DNA of 64,000 nucleotides, from assembly GCA_045617465.1 (NCBI GenBank), contig JAZLIQ010000003.1:62001-126000 (forward strand). The letters run 5' to 3'. A program made the translations under genes and the position numbers. Every line of letters starts with the position of its first letter. Position 1 is the first letter of the stretch. Under the pieces are notes generated by a model. That model saw only the letters and a list, made by a program, of their open reading frames with translations, was not told the origin of the DNA and did not search any database. Of the stretch, positions 41,920 to 53,763 are shown piece by piece. Source of the DNA: Hennigella sp045617465 (GTDB taxonomy: Bacteria; Bacillota_I; Bacilli_A; Mycoplasmatales; Mycoplasmoidaceae).

Positions 41920-43209
41920 ATGTCGAAAGTTCTTAAAAACATAATTTCGTGTGTATCAGGTGCATCAATTTTAACTGTTGCTGCTCCTGTTTGTTTATTG
42001 TCTACAAGTTGTTCACAAGACACAATCTTAACTGAAATTCCTCGTAATATTGATGGACACGATTGATTTGGTGTCTCTGGTGGATATTTCACTGACAGTG
42101 ATTATATTGTTGATGAAGATGAACACACTGTCAAATATTGAAATGCAAGAAACTTTGTTGCAGAAAACTTAATTATTCCTAACTATGTATTAATTGGTTT
42201 AGAAAAATACAAAGTAATTATTATTGATCAATGTTTTTCTCAATGTGCAAGTTTAAAAGGATATGTTGAGTTTAATGACTTCCAGGATGAAGTACCAAGC
42301 GATTGCTTTGCTCAGGACGTTGATTTAACTGCTTTATATATGCACCAATACCCTAAAAAAATTGGTAGTGGTGCTTTCCAAGATTGTTTGTCATTTACTA
42401 ATATATTTGTTCACAACCAATCTAACTGAACATTAGAAGTGGAAGAAATAGGTATGTCTGCTTTTGAACATACTTCTTTATCGGGACAATTGAGTTTTAC
42501 AAACTCAATTAAAGAAATAGGTGATAATGCTTTTAAAGACTGTACAAAGCTTGAAGAAGTTAATTTAGATTTTTCAAAAATAACAAAAGTTGGTACACAA
42601 ACATTTGATAATTGTTTTAAGATGCATGATATCTATTTGCCTGCAACCCTTACAGAGATTGGCATTGATGCATTTAAATCTTGCACTTCATTAAGATATG
42701 TACATATTCCTAACGAGAATATGATTATTAATCTAGGTAATGAAGCATTTTATAACTGTGATTCTTTTATAAATTTCTCTAAACCTTGTGTTTTAAAACA
42801 AATTGGTATGAATTGTTTTGTAAACAATCAAAGCTTAGAAATCAATCCCGGAAAACTACAAGGTACAGAACTTATTAGTGAAGGTGCATTCTCTGGTTGT
42901 GGTTTTGTTACATTAACATTTAGTCCAGAATATTCTAAAATGCAAGTTATGTCAGGCGCTTTTGCTGATTGCTTGAGTTTGGCATGTATAGATTTCTCTG
43001 CATTTCATGCTGATGACATTCCTGAATGAACAGGAACAGAGTTATTCAATAGCACTAAGAAAAATGGAATAATTAGAGTTTCGGAAGCAATGTGTAAAAC
43101 TACAGATCCTGTGGTTCCAACTGATAATTGATTATTGTTCTTTGAAAAGTTTGGACTTCCTCTTGAAGGCACAGGTGCTTGAACATTTGAAATAAAAAAT
43201 ACTCATTAG
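41920..43209 (+). CDS. BspA-type leucine-rich-repeat lipoprotein
   Basis: 429 residues. Signal peptide ending LLSTSC (lipid Cys at about 30), then about eight LRR_5/TpLRR-type repeats of ~23 residues with the pattern I(G/E)..AF..C..L..V.LP..L..I, for example EIGDNAFKDCTKLEEVNL and EIGIDAFKSCTSLRYVHI. BspA-like proteins in Treponema, Tannerella and Trichomonas bind host proteins or cells. No ribosome site, consistent with a leaderless mRNA. Ends in a terminator. Adhesion is inference. Confidence 0.88.
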
Positions 43210-43220
43210 AGTATTTTTTT
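43194..43220. terminator. Terminator after the LRR lipoprotein
   Basis: AAAAAATACTC - ATTA - GAGTATTTTTTT hairpin; the TAG stop is in the loop region and the stop of the converging lipoprotein lies at the end (43219-43221). Confidence 0.8.
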
Positions 43221-44745
43221 ATATGCAGAAACAAATCGATAAAGCATTTAAAGCTAGTGGGCCTTCTTTTTGAAGATCAACTGGAGTTAATTCACCTTTA
43301 TCTGAAATTATTAATGATTCCAAATTTAGATCTTTGTCTATTGGATCACTACGAAGGAAAGGTGAACGTATTCAATATGGGTATGATTGAGAATGTGTTG
43401 AATTTCACTTTACTAATCATTTATTGTTTGTAGCGTCTTCAGGATATAAGTCACCAATTGTATATTGATAAAATTCATATTGGTTCCCTTCTGATAAATA
43501 TATACTTGATTTTTCTGCTAAAGTAGTTTCTGGATCGCCTTGATCTGTTCAGCTTGAATTTGTTATAGCTGTATAGCTGAATATATCGGCTAAACCAAGA
43601 ATAAAGACATTTTCTGTTGAATTGACAACTTGATCTGTTTTATTACCTAGACATGTTGTTTTCTTTATTGTTTTAATTGGACTTTCTTCAAGATCAAGTC
43701 CCATTGATTTTGTAATTCCTTCAAAGATTGTGGTTCTAATATAGTTTCTAATATAAGAATCTCATTCTTCTTGAACATACCAGGAATTATTGTAACTGTC
43801 ATATCATTGTTGTGGATTTCATTGAACCGTTTGAACAACAGCAAACGTATTTGCTGGCAACAATTCAATAGACTGAAATGTTAGTGCTGCAAAATCAGAA
43901 TCGAATCCAGTATCTAAGTGGTCATGTTCTTGTCCAATAACTCTTAAGTTAAAAGGTGCTTCTCCTTGTGGAGTTTGATAATTAAGTTGTTTTCTTGATC
44001 CGATAAATGAATTAGCAATCTTTCCATCTACTGTATCCACTCTTTGTCATTCTTCGCTATATTTGTCTTTTAAAACATCTAGTCCTTGGTTAGCAAAATA
44101 ACATAATGTTCTTCAATCATCAGATGATCAGTCTTTTGCAACTGGTTCTGTAATATGAACAATAAAGGAAGAATGAATATCTGGTTTAGATACAGAAGTA
44201 GCAGTAATTTGTGCATAACCAACAAATTTAGGTGTTAATTTTCCTGTTTCTCTGTCTATTGTTGCAGCACTTCCTGGTTCGGCTTCTCAATAAACAGAAT
44301 CAGTTACACCCTCAGGTAGAATCTTGGCTTGATATATTATGTTGTATGATTCTTTTGAATACAACACAACTTCATCAGGACCTTGAATCTCAATGTCTTG
44401 TGTTGTCATTGGAATAATAGTAACAACTTTAGTTGATTTTAATGATTCATTAACCTTAGATGTTGCAGTTATTGTAACTGTACCTTCCTTAAGAGCATAC
44501 AATGTTCCTTGTTCATCAATTGATGCTACATCTTCATTATCTACAGACCAAATAACTGATTGATCTGCAGCTTCGGGAAGAATAGGAGCTACATACATAG
44601 CGGTTTGATTCACTTCTAATTCACTTGGTCCCATGATATTAGAAATGGATGCAGGAACTTTTTGACAGCTTACTAATGGTAATACACTTAAAGGGAGTGT
44701 AATTGTTGAAGCAGAAGTTAATAAAATTCTATAAATCTTATTCAT
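43219..44745 (-). CDS. Lipoprotein with two Ig-like (Big_2) domains and a DUF6273-like C-terminus
   Basis: 508 residues. Lipobox PLVSC (Cys about 27). Residues about 35-115 and 120-200 resemble bacterial Ig-like group 2 domains (VIWSVDNEDVASIDEQGTL, KEGTVTITATS; then a second copy ending YAQITATS). The C-terminal half, with SYPYWIRSPFLRS, resembles the DUF6273 type found on secreted proteins of gut Firmicutes. Last gene of a five-gene minus operon; start 6 bases after the preceding gene, ribosome site AAAGGAG. Confidence 0.82.
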
Positions 44746-44751
44746 TAATAC

Positions 44752-46812
44752 TTACTCCTTTAGTTCCCATCATCCACCTGGAAGACCATTGTTTTGGTAG
44801 AGACCAATCATAAATGTATATTTATCTTCCATTGTGAGACCTGGATATAATTCAACATAATCTTTTTCTTGTCCAGTCTGTGGTTTGCCTGCTTCAGTGA
44901 AAATTGCCATAGGTTGCATGCTTCATGTTGGTACTTGCGTAAAAGCCATAAAGTTTAAATCAGCTAAACTAGTTGTACCCTTTAATATATTTATGCCAAA
45001 TGGTGTAGACATGCTTTGCGTTACATTGCTTAAGAATTTAAAATAAGTCATGCTAGTGCAGTTTTCAAAAGCCGATTCGCCAATAGAAGTAACTTTTGGT
45101 CCTATATGTACTTCAAGCATGTTAGAACCAATAAAAGCTTGTTTACCTATAGATACTAATGACGAAGCATCTTTCATATCCACAACACCTTTAAATTCTG
45201 GGTTGCCTTCAACATGTACTATTGGTTCACCTTTCAAGTTGCATTGCATTTGTTCAAAACAATTGTCACCAATAGATGTAACATTCTTAGGAATGTTGAT
45301 GTTTCCACCAATGCATGTTCTTTTAAAACATTCTTTAGGTAATTCAAGAAGTTCATCATTTAGAATTAATGTTCTTTCTGTTGGCATTTCAGGGCTAGTA
45401 GCGACAGGATTCAAATATGCACACTCATTACCTAAAGGTGAAAGTGCATATGGTGCAATCTTTGTTACACCATCAGGAATTTTAACAACTAATGCTCTGT
45501 GTTGTACATCAGGATTACTTCATATAGATGTTTTCATTCCTTTTAGTAATTTACCATCAGTTTCAGCATCATCCTCTAAAACAAATACATCATCAGTTAG
45601 GATGTCTTTTTTGAAATATGCTCTCCAACTATCATTTAGTCCCATATCTGGTAAGACTTTTTGAATTTCATTACGATGCTTGTATAATTCTTCATCATAT
45701 TCTTCATCATTAATTCAAACATATCCATACAGCGACTTAAATCCTGCACCAGCAAAAATATTTTTTCAGTTTTTGATTACATCAAGTTTAAATAAAGATA
45801 AATCAATATTTGTGACATTAATGCATTTACTGAACGCTCCCTCTTGTACAGTTTGGGTTGGTGCTTCAAATGTTATTGATTTAATCTCCTTGCATTTCTT
45901 TTCATCAGCAAATGCTCCTGTCACAATTTTTGTTACACGAGATGGTATTTTCAATATAGAATATTCACGAATTAATGTGTCTGTTACAGCGCTTTTAAAG
46001 CCATGACAAATATATTCAATACCATTACTTGTTTCTTGTTCTTCGATATCTAAATATTCTTCTGGAATATTTTTTACATGTTCACGAACAAAACTTATAC
46101 CTAAATCAGTTACATTTATTGTTTGTTGGTTTCCAAAAGAATTTGTGAAAGATAATGTTAAACTAAAATCAATAAATTTGTTTTCGCTAATTCCAAATGA
46201 TAAATTAATTGGCAACGATAAAACATTAGAACTTCCAATTGCTTCTACAGAATATGTTGCTTTATCCAAAGATAATAATCCTGTTTTATCATTAATAACA
46301 ACCTTTACGTCTGATTGTGGTAAAGCTGAAAATAAAATAGAATAATTAAACACCCAAGAATTAACTCTTTCAATAGCTTTTTCTTCTATTATGATTTCAT
46401 CATCTTGATCTTCTTGTTGTGGATAATAGTAAATTTCAAAACCATCAACAACAATGTTTTCTGTTTTACCATAACGTGTAATATCAAATTGTATTGAGAA
46501 AGTAAACATTGCATTTTCTGCAACTGAATCATCTATCACTAAATCAATTCTACCTGTAGTAATAAATGTATCAATTGAATCTTGAACTATGCTTATCTTG
46601 CCTGTCTCTTCATTAAGAAGTGAAACTTTGATGTTACTTATAGTAAATCTTGTTAATTCAAAACTGATTGAAAAATTCCTGCTATGACAAAATTGTTTCT
46701 TTTGACTTGTAACAATTTGTACTTGCTCAGCAGAACAAGATGTTAAAGATGGTAATGTAGCTATGATTGGTGTTGTTGCTAGAGCAACTTTTAATATATT
46801 AAATTTCTTCAT
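44752..46812 (-). CDS. Large LRR lipoprotein with N-terminal beta-rich domains
   Basis: 686 residues. Signal ends SLTSC (Cys about 26). Residues about 30-270 form two to three beta-rich modules (for example VQIVTSQKKQFCHSRNFSISF), then from about 290 BspA-type LRR units: KIVTGAFADEKKCKEIKSI, SIGDNCFEQ, SIGKQAF, SIGESAFENCTSM. Predicted lipid-anchored surface protein. 9 bases after the preceding lipoprotein gene. Confidence 0.85.
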
Positions 46813-46821
46813 AAGTTGCTC

Positions 46822-48069
46822 CTAGTTACTCCAATGTGCATAGAAATTACAATAACACAATGGTGACAATGGTTGTCTTGGGTTCCATGCTTCTAATGTA
46901 AATAATAGAATTTGTTCAAAATTAAAATCTTCAGCTTTATAGTTTCTAAAGCTTGAAGTTAATGTCAAACGATAACCTTCATAGTTATCATATGGTCACA
47001 TAACTACTCTTTCTGAACTAACAATTTTAATATCACTATCTTCGATAGGGATTTGAGGTGAAGAAGGATATTTAATATTAAAAGTTAAATCATCTAAGAA
47101 TTGATATGGTTTACGATAAATATAGATTCCATCAAGTTCATCCTTGTCTGTTCAATATACAGGTTCTTTATCTAAATTAATTGTACAAGTGTACATTCCA
47201 GGACTAATTTCTTCAATTACATGGTAGTCATCTTGCTTTTGTTCAGGTGGCATGTAATTAATAATTCCATCAGTGTTTTGAATTTCTTCTTGTCATACAT
47301 TGAAATTCAAAGTTAAATGTACTCTCTCATCACAAGCAAATGTGATATCCATTACATCATGACGGTGTTGTACTAATCCAACTCTAAATGTTGGGATTGT
47401 ATCAGTTCATGTATTATCTGTATATCCTACTCAAGCTAAAGCTTTTGTTGGTTTTTCTTCATCATGAAGATGAAAACGCATTCTTGTGTTGTAGCCTTTT
47501 AAAATTAAAGGAACAAATTCAATATCAGTTCTTGTATGACCAATAAACATATCTATTGGTTTTTCGTTTTTGTACAAGTATTTTCCTGTCTTAACTATGT
47601 TGACATTTGCCTCATTACCATCACGGTCATAATAAGAAACAATATTGTCCACAAAACCCATAAATGATTGGTCTTGTCCTGGTTTCTTTATTATTTGGAC
47701 TCTTAAAGTATCTGATATTTCAGGAGTCAAAACATCTGTCGCCTTAACTGTTAATGACACAAGTTCATCAGAAAGTTCTAATTTATCTGGTGCTGTAATA
47801 ACACCATCAGATGAAATAGTAAACCCTTCAATTGGACATTCAACTATTTCTCATATTGTGTCATTATATTTTCCTTGTTCAGGATAAGTATTCTTATCTA
47901 TTCTTAATTGTTCTCCTTCACATATATAACCTGGTCTAGAACTTAATCTTAATAATGTGATAGGAATATTTTCATGAGGTTTGCTACATGAAGTAATTAG
48001 AACCATAGGTGATGCAACTAAATTTGAAGTCGCAGTAAGGAGGCTCAATTTTTTTAGAATCTTATTCAT
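46822..48069 (-). CDS. Lipoprotein with Ig/cadherin-like fold candidates
   Basis: 415 residues. Lipobox LITSC (Cys at about 28), then a beta-rich segment with TISSDGVITAPDKLELSDE.. and VSLTVKATD, as in bacterial Ig-like domains, then about 300 residues without a recognised family, rich in Tyr, Asp and TGA-Trp. AGGAGGT lies 5 bases before the ATG. Overlaps the end of the LRR gene upstream by 8 bases, so translation is coupled. Confidence 0.8.
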
Positions 48070-50212
48070 GAGTACCTCCTATAATTCCTTTAACTTCTCA
48101 ATTAGAAGGTAAACCTTGGTTTTGTGCAGCTTGCTTTCATTGGTTAATAAATGTAGAGTTAGTTGATCCAACTAACATAATTCCACCATCTGCTCCCATG
48201 TCAGCAAAGATGTTGGTTCCATTTTTTAATCAATCTGGAACACTAGTATATTGTGAGCAGTCAATATATTTCAATCTAGAACATCCCTTAAAACATTGGT
48301 GAACTTCAGTTAATGACTTAGGTAGTGTTATTGATGAAATATTACTACAACCATTAAAGACACCATCAAATATTCTTTCTAGTGAATTTGGTAAAACTAC
48401 TTCACCAACAATGCCTGAACAATCTTTAAATGCTTCAGAATTAATATCTTTAACACCATGATTAAAGCGTAATTTTCAATTTGTTTGATGAACGTCTTGT
48501 CCTGATGATGTGTCAGGTTTAAAGACCCCATCAAATGCACCACCATAAATTGATGAAATGCCTGATGGTAGATCAATTACTTCGTAATCTGTTTTAATTA
48601 GCTCTTCACCTGCTCTAATTTCTTTTCTTAGTCCCCTTAACTCGTCACCATTAACAATGTATGAAATTCCTTCAACAGGTTGTTCAGGATGATACGGAAA
48701 GGCTTTGCCTTTATGGAAATTCATAGTTCTTAACCATAAAGAATCGATTGTTGCTTCTGATGCTAAACCACGATCAATTAAAGCATATTTAAAGAAATTA
48801 TCAACAACTGAGAATTCTGCTCCTCATGGAAGAATAATTTCTCCTGCTTTTCAATCACTAAACGGTTTGTAAGTAGTATCATAGTCTCATGATGGTGATT
48901 TTGCAGCAGACAAACCAGATAAATCTAATGTTCTTATTCCTGTGCAACCAGCAAAAGAATTGACACCAAATTTTTCAAATTCTTTAGGGATTACTAAACC
49001 AGAAAGTCCAACGCAATTGTAGAATTGGCCGCCATAACCAACTTTTAAGTCCGTCACTCCTTTAGGAATAACTACAGTTCCAGTAAAGTTTGGTGCTTCG
49101 TAAAATGCTAAATCATCGATTTTTGTTAATCCCGCTGGAAGGTTTAATGGGCCCACAAAACCCGTATTTCCTCAAAATGCTTGAGAACCTATTTCTTGAA
49201 GCTTATCATTAAAAATGATTTGTAATTTATAGTTAGGGTCATAGCTTGGGTGATATCAAGAAAAAGCAGTCTTATCAATTTTTGTTACACTTTCTGGTAC
49301 CCTTAAAAGATTAAACTTGGAAAGATCCGCATCTTGCTTAAATCCAGCTAGAACTTTTCCATCATCATTTAAAATTAGCAGATTTTGATCAACTTCTAAA
49401 GCATTAAATATTTCAAAATCTTCAGGTAAATTTAAATTGTCCTTGAAAACTTTTAACCATTCTTCTTCAGGAACAGTTAAGTCATGAACCATAATTTGTT
49501 TTTCAGGTTCTTCAGCCTCTGGTTTGGTTCCTAAATCATTAAAAGCATAACTTTTGCTAGCAGCTCAAGTCGGAAGATATTGGATTCCTTGTTCATTAAA
49601 ACACTTAGTTAAGTCAACTTGAATGACATTAACACATCCATCAAAAGCATAGTTTCCTATTTCTTGCAGCTTTTGATTAAAACATAAACCTGTTATTTTT
49701 TGACAATCTCTAAATGCACTAGTACCAATTTTTAATAAACTGTCTGGGAAATTAAGTACACCAACAAATCCTGGACAGTAATTAAATGCATCTTGTTCAA
49801 TTACTTCAAGATATTGTTTATCACTAATATCTAATGTACCAGTAAAACCATAACAATTAGTAAAAGCTCCTTTACCAATTTTTTTAATGTTTTTACTTAG
49901 TTTTAGAGTTGTTACATTTGATGAGAAACCATCAAACATATATGCAAAAGCATATGGTTTAATTTCTTCCACATTATCAGGGATCTTTAAAACATTGTAT
50001 CCACCTAATCTAATATCGTCTGCTGTTACATCAGGATTGAAACCATATAACATTTTCCCATCTTCACTAATGTTTAGCATTTCTGGTGGAATTTCTTTTT
50101 CTCAATCACTTACTTCAAGATTATTTGCAGTAGCTAATGCACAAGCTGAAATTAGTCCAACAGGAAGAACAAAAGTTACACTAGTAAGTATTTTAAATAA
50201 TTTGTACTTCAT
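48062..50212 (-). CDS. Long BspA-type LRR lipoprotein
   Basis: 716 residues in one frame (several TGA-Trp). Signal peptide with LISAC (Cys about 24). Then LRR_5-type units through most of the length: PYAFAYMFDG, KIGKGAFTNCYGFTGTL, VIEQDAFNYCPGFVGVL, KIGTSAFRDCQKITGL, EIGNYAFDGCVNVIQV, KIDKTAFS, KIDDLAFYEAPNFTGT. Intervals with NISEDGKMLYGF / LILNDDGKVLAGF repeat about 220 residues apart, suggesting internal duplication. Surface binding protein by inference. One base after the first operon gene. Confidence 0.88.
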
Positions 50213-50213
50213 A

Positions 50214-52604
50214 CTAGAACCTTCCTGTAATCATTCAACGCATTACGTTACCAATTAGCCATAGGATACCATAAACTATTTGGTTAAGAATGAATTGAAC
50301 AGCTGAAATCATAAGTCTCAATGTTTGACCTAGAGCTTCATGAAATAAAATAGTAACTAAGAAGTGCTCTATTACTCATTGCCCTCCAGCTCAAGCTAAA
50401 GAAGCAAGATTGCAGAAACCACCTAATGTTATTCAAGGAAACATAATGTCACCTACTGATGGTGCATCAATAATATACTTTGTTAAAAGAGCATTAAAGT
50501 CTTTAGTCATTTGTTGATAGTTAAATGTTGTATAGAACTGATACATTGGTCTTGTTTTTTCTCTAAAGTTTGCTTGTGCAAACTTTTTGTACCGTGTGTT
50601 ATACAAATCTCTATTTATTGGGTTACCATCATCATCTAGTGGGCAGAAGTATTCAGAATCTTCGTCTATCTTTTCTATCATTTCTTTATAAACGGCAGAC
50701 TTGTTTACTGTATCACAATTATCAGCTAACTTCTTTGTTGGTTTATATAGCATACATGTCATAAATGCTATTCATGATGCTAGTAATGCTGTTTCACCTA
50801 TACACAAACCAATCATCATTGCATTGGTTGCTGGATCACCATGACCAGGTAGTGGAAACATCATACGGAATATATAGTATGCAGTGTAAGCAACTGTTTG
50901 AACAGAGCTTGCCACCATTGTTAAAATGTATTTTTCTGCTTGGTCCTCTGCTTCTTCAAAATCATTTGTACGATAAATGTCAACATAACGTTTAACTTTA
51001 TCAAATGCTTTATTAGCATGGATAAAGAATTCAGGAGAAACGTTGTAACCATTATTGTAATATTTAGGCAGTTGGTGTCCTGCTGTTTTATTAACACTGT
51101 TGGCGTATGTTGCTCTTAATTCATTTGTAACTTCATGTGCATCTTCATCAACAAGAGTAACATTTGATGTAACTTCACAGTTACGAACAAATCTCTCTAC
51201 AAGAGTTAATTGTTGTGGTTCTACATCTTGTTTAGTCTTAACACGTTCAATTACATCTGTTACTTTTTCGTATGTGTGGGTGTTATTGGAAATAAGCATT
51301 CCAGAATTACCAAGAGTATCAAATGACAATGTTCCTGTGCTTGCTTTATCTTTTACTCCAGTAAAAAATTCTTCATATCTATTTTCTGGATTAGCAGCTC
51401 CACCTTGTCAAGTAAAGTTAATACATCCTCTTGAAGCAGTAGGATTGAAATATGCTTCTTTTAATTGTGCTGATTCATAAGCGGCAGTTGGATAAAGAGA
51501 ATAATTAAAATAAGATCTTTCTGATTCGGCTAGCATTTCAGCTATTGATTTAGTTGGATCAGAATAATTTTGATTACCAACATAAACATGCCCCGTAACT
51601 AATTCACGTTGTTCATCAGTGAATTCTGGACTTAAGTAATTAACATTGATTAAAGATCAATCAATAGCTATTTCATATGTGTTTTCATATGGATTAGGTA
51701 TTTTAGCATGTAAAACAGGTTCAATGTAATAACCAGGAATTAAAGTATATGGGTTATATTCTCATATCTTGCCAGTCTTAGCTTCAATGCAGTTAAACAT
51801 TAATTTCATTAAGTCTTGACCAATTACGTGATTAACTTGCAATTTGCTTTCTACTCGATCATAACGGTTTGCTTGAGATGAGTCATCTTTAGCAGAGAAA
51901 GTAAATTTACCTAAGAAGTCTGATAATCTATCTGAAGCCGCTAATGCAGCAATATCAAGATTAACGGAGTCAAAACATTCTAATAGTTGTGAACGACCAT
52001 AAGTGATACCACCTAAAGCATCATTTTTAAATCTATCTTGTAAAGAAGTTATGATTCCATTAAATTTGGCATCTGCTTCTGCTAGTACTTGTTGAATAAT
52101 ACGATAATCAAGCGGAATACTATGCATATAGATTTCATTTGAGTCTCTAAATGATTGGTATTCATCTCTTAATTGTTGTCATGTAGCAGTTGAAGATCTA
52201 TCTAATTGAATACCATAATCTTCATAAGCCATATTTGACAACTGCGTTGTCATTGTTGTAAAGTCAAAGATTTGTGTATTTGAAGTTTCATCAGATCTAA
52301 CATTAAAAACATCATCCAAGTTTTGAATGTCATGATTTAGCTCAGCCATCTTTTGTTCTTTAATTTCTGGTGGAGTAAATGTTTTATCTAATTGAATTTC
52401 ATATAAAGAACGAAGATCATCCTTCATTCTGTTGTATGTTGCAGATGAGACATTATATTCTCTATCAATCTCATCAACATAAACTGGTGCTTGAGAGCAA
52501 GAGGTCATAATTGCAGGAGGAATTATTGCAGCTGACGCAACAACAATTCCAGACATTGCGCCCAAAACGACTTTTTGTCATTTCTTCAATTCTGGTTTTT
52601 TCAT
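50214..52604 (-). CDS. Large lipoprotein with C-terminal membrane helices, unknown function
   Basis: 796 residues, first gene of the five-gene surface operon. N-terminal signal with a lipobox AIMTSC (Cys about 36). A long Asp/Gln-rich, mostly helical extracellular part follows. Unusually for a lipoprotein, the last ~250 residues contain about four hydrophobic helices (around VASSVQTVAYTAYYIF, MMIGLCIGETALLAS, and the C-terminal LRLMISAVQFILNQIVYGIL region). It is thus possibly a polytopic membrane protein with a large outer domain. ATG is 6 bases from the -10 box, so the mRNA is predicted leaderless. No family recognised. Confidence 0.78.
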
Positions 52605-52610
52605 GGAACA

Positions 52611-52616
52611 ATTATA
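52611..52616 (-). promoter_or_regulatory. -10 box of the five-gene surface operon
   Basis: TATAAT on minus, 6 bases before the ATG at 52604; implies a leaderless transcript. Confidence 0.6.
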
Positions 52617-52644
52617 TATTTTAAAGATGAAATCTTTAAAATAT
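52616..52644. repeat. Perfect inverted repeat over the -35 region of the surface operon
   Basis: ATATTTTAAAGAT - GAA - ATCTTTAAAATAT, 13-bp perfect arms with a 3-base spacer, touching the -10 box. Candidate operator or hairpin. Confidence 0.8.
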
Positions 52645-52685
52645 CTTAATCTCTAAATAAAATATATAGATTCTCAATTATTTGA

Positions 52686-52691
52686 TATAAT
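52686..52691 (+). promoter_or_regulatory. Candidate -10 box of rpmB-tRNA cluster
   Basis: TATAAT 26 bases before the rpmB ATG. Confidence 0.45.
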
Positions 52692-52717
52692 TAAAAAACG
52701 CGTAAAGGTAAGAAACA

Positions 52718-52972
52718 ATGAGTAGAAGAGATTATTTCACAAACAAACGTGCAATGAGTGGAAACAAAAAATCACACGCCATGAATCATTCAAGACGTCA
52801 ATGAAACGTTAACTTACAAACAGTTAGAGTTACTCTACCTAATGGTCAAGTTAAAAAAGTAAAAGTTTCTGCCAAAACACTAAAGACTCTTAACAAGAGA
52901 AAAATTAACGGCGCTAGCAAAGGAAGAAAAGCTAGCAAACCTGCTGCTAAAAAAGAAGCAGCGACTAAGTAA
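52718..52972 (+). CDS. rpmB: 50S ribosomal protein L28
   Basis: 84 residues. SRRDYFTNKRAMSGNKKSHA.. and SRRQWNVNLQTVRV correspond to the L28 core (SGNNRSHA..TKR.W.pNlq.v). The Trp is TGA, which hides the gene from a standard-code search. Longer than the usual 62-78 residues because of a basic C-terminal tail rich in Lys and Ala. AAAGG ribosome site. Followed after 15 bases by two tRNAs that are probably on the same transcript. Confidence 0.93.
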
Positions 52973-52987
52973 TTATTATTACTTAAT

Positions 52988-53064
52988 GGGAGTATAGCTC
53001 AGTTGGTTAGAGCACACCCCTGATAAGGGTGAGGTCGATTGTTCGAGTCAATTTACTCCCACCA
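52988..53064 (+). tRNA. tRNA-Ile (anticodon GAU)
   Basis: 77 bases with encoded CCA. Acceptor GGGAGTA, D-loop AGTTGGTTA, anticodon stem ACCCC/GGGGT-type with loop CTGATAA, T-loop TTCGAGT. Six bases from tRNA-Ala; the Ile-Ala pair usually sits in rRNA operons, but here no rRNA is nearby. Confidence 0.97.
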
Positions 53065-53070
53065 TGTAAT

Positions 53071-53147
53071 GGGGCCTTAGCTCAGCCTGATAGAGCACCT
53101 GATTTGCACTCAGGGGGTCGAGGGTTTGATTCCCTTAGGCTCCACCA
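53071..53147 (+). tRNA. tRNA-Ala (anticodon UGC)
   Basis: 77 bases with encoded CCA. Acceptor GGGGCCT/AGGCTCC, which includes the G3-U70 pair read by AlaRS; anticodon loop TTTGCAC. The D-loop has G18-A19 instead of G18-G19, and the T-loop TTTGATT has U56 instead of C56. Confidence 0.95.
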
Positions 53148-53154
53148 TTAAATC

Positions 53155-53181
53155 AAAACTAGGTTTATTGCCTAGTTTTTT
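53155..53181 (+). terminator. Terminator after tRNA-Ala
   Basis: AAAACTAGG - 7-base loop - CCTAGTTTT and T-run. Confidence 0.8.
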
Positions 53182-53210
53182 ATTTTATAATTAGATTACG
53201 AGGTTATAAA

Positions 53211-53762
53211 ATGGCTAACATTGTATTAGATGTAACAATTGAAATCCCAAAGGGATCTAAAGTTAAATATGAATATAACAGAGCAAATAAACAAATCTCT
53301 GTTGATAGAATTTTATATGGTTCTAGTGGTTATCCACAAAACTATGGTTTTCTAAAAGAAGCACTAGATTGAGATGGTGATGAACTAGATTGTCTAGTTA
53401 TTGCTGATCAATCTATTGGTACAGGAATCTCTGTTCCAGCTAGATTAATTGGTGCGATGGAAATGATTGATGATGGAGAAACAGACACTAAATTAATTGG
53501 TGTTATTGACTGTGATCCAAGATATGCACATATTAAATCTTTAAAAGATTTAAATCAACATTTACTTGCTGAAATTAAAGATTTCTTTGAAAATTACAAA
53601 AACTTACAACACAAAAAAGTTACTGTTAGAGGTTTCAAAGATCAAGCATGAGCTGTTAAAGAATATAAAGAATGTTGTGGTTTAATGAAGAAATATGGCA
53701 AGATGCCAAAAGCTTCATTCATTAAGAAAATGAAAAAAGCTCATCCAAATAAATATCGTTAA
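53211..53762 (+). CDS. ppa: Inorganic pyrophosphatase (family I)
   Basis: 183 residues. IPKGSKVKYEYN, YPQNYGFL and DGDELDCLVIAD (the D-x-D-x-x-D metal site) are signatures of soluble family I pyrophosphatase, followed by VIDCDPRY. It hydrolyses PPi formed in polymer synthesis. Four internal TGA/TGG positions include two TGA-Trp. Own terminator downstream. Confidence 0.96.
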
Positions 53763-53763
53763 G

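Noticed and set aside
41920..52604. Invertible promoter switch for surface genes
   Set aside because: The inverted repeats found have only 3-4 base spacers, so there is no segment between them to invert, and no recombinase gene is in the window.
52980..53150. rRNA operon around the Ile-Ala tRNA pair
   Set aside because: The flanks are rpmB and ppa; no 16S, 23S or 5S sequence is present.
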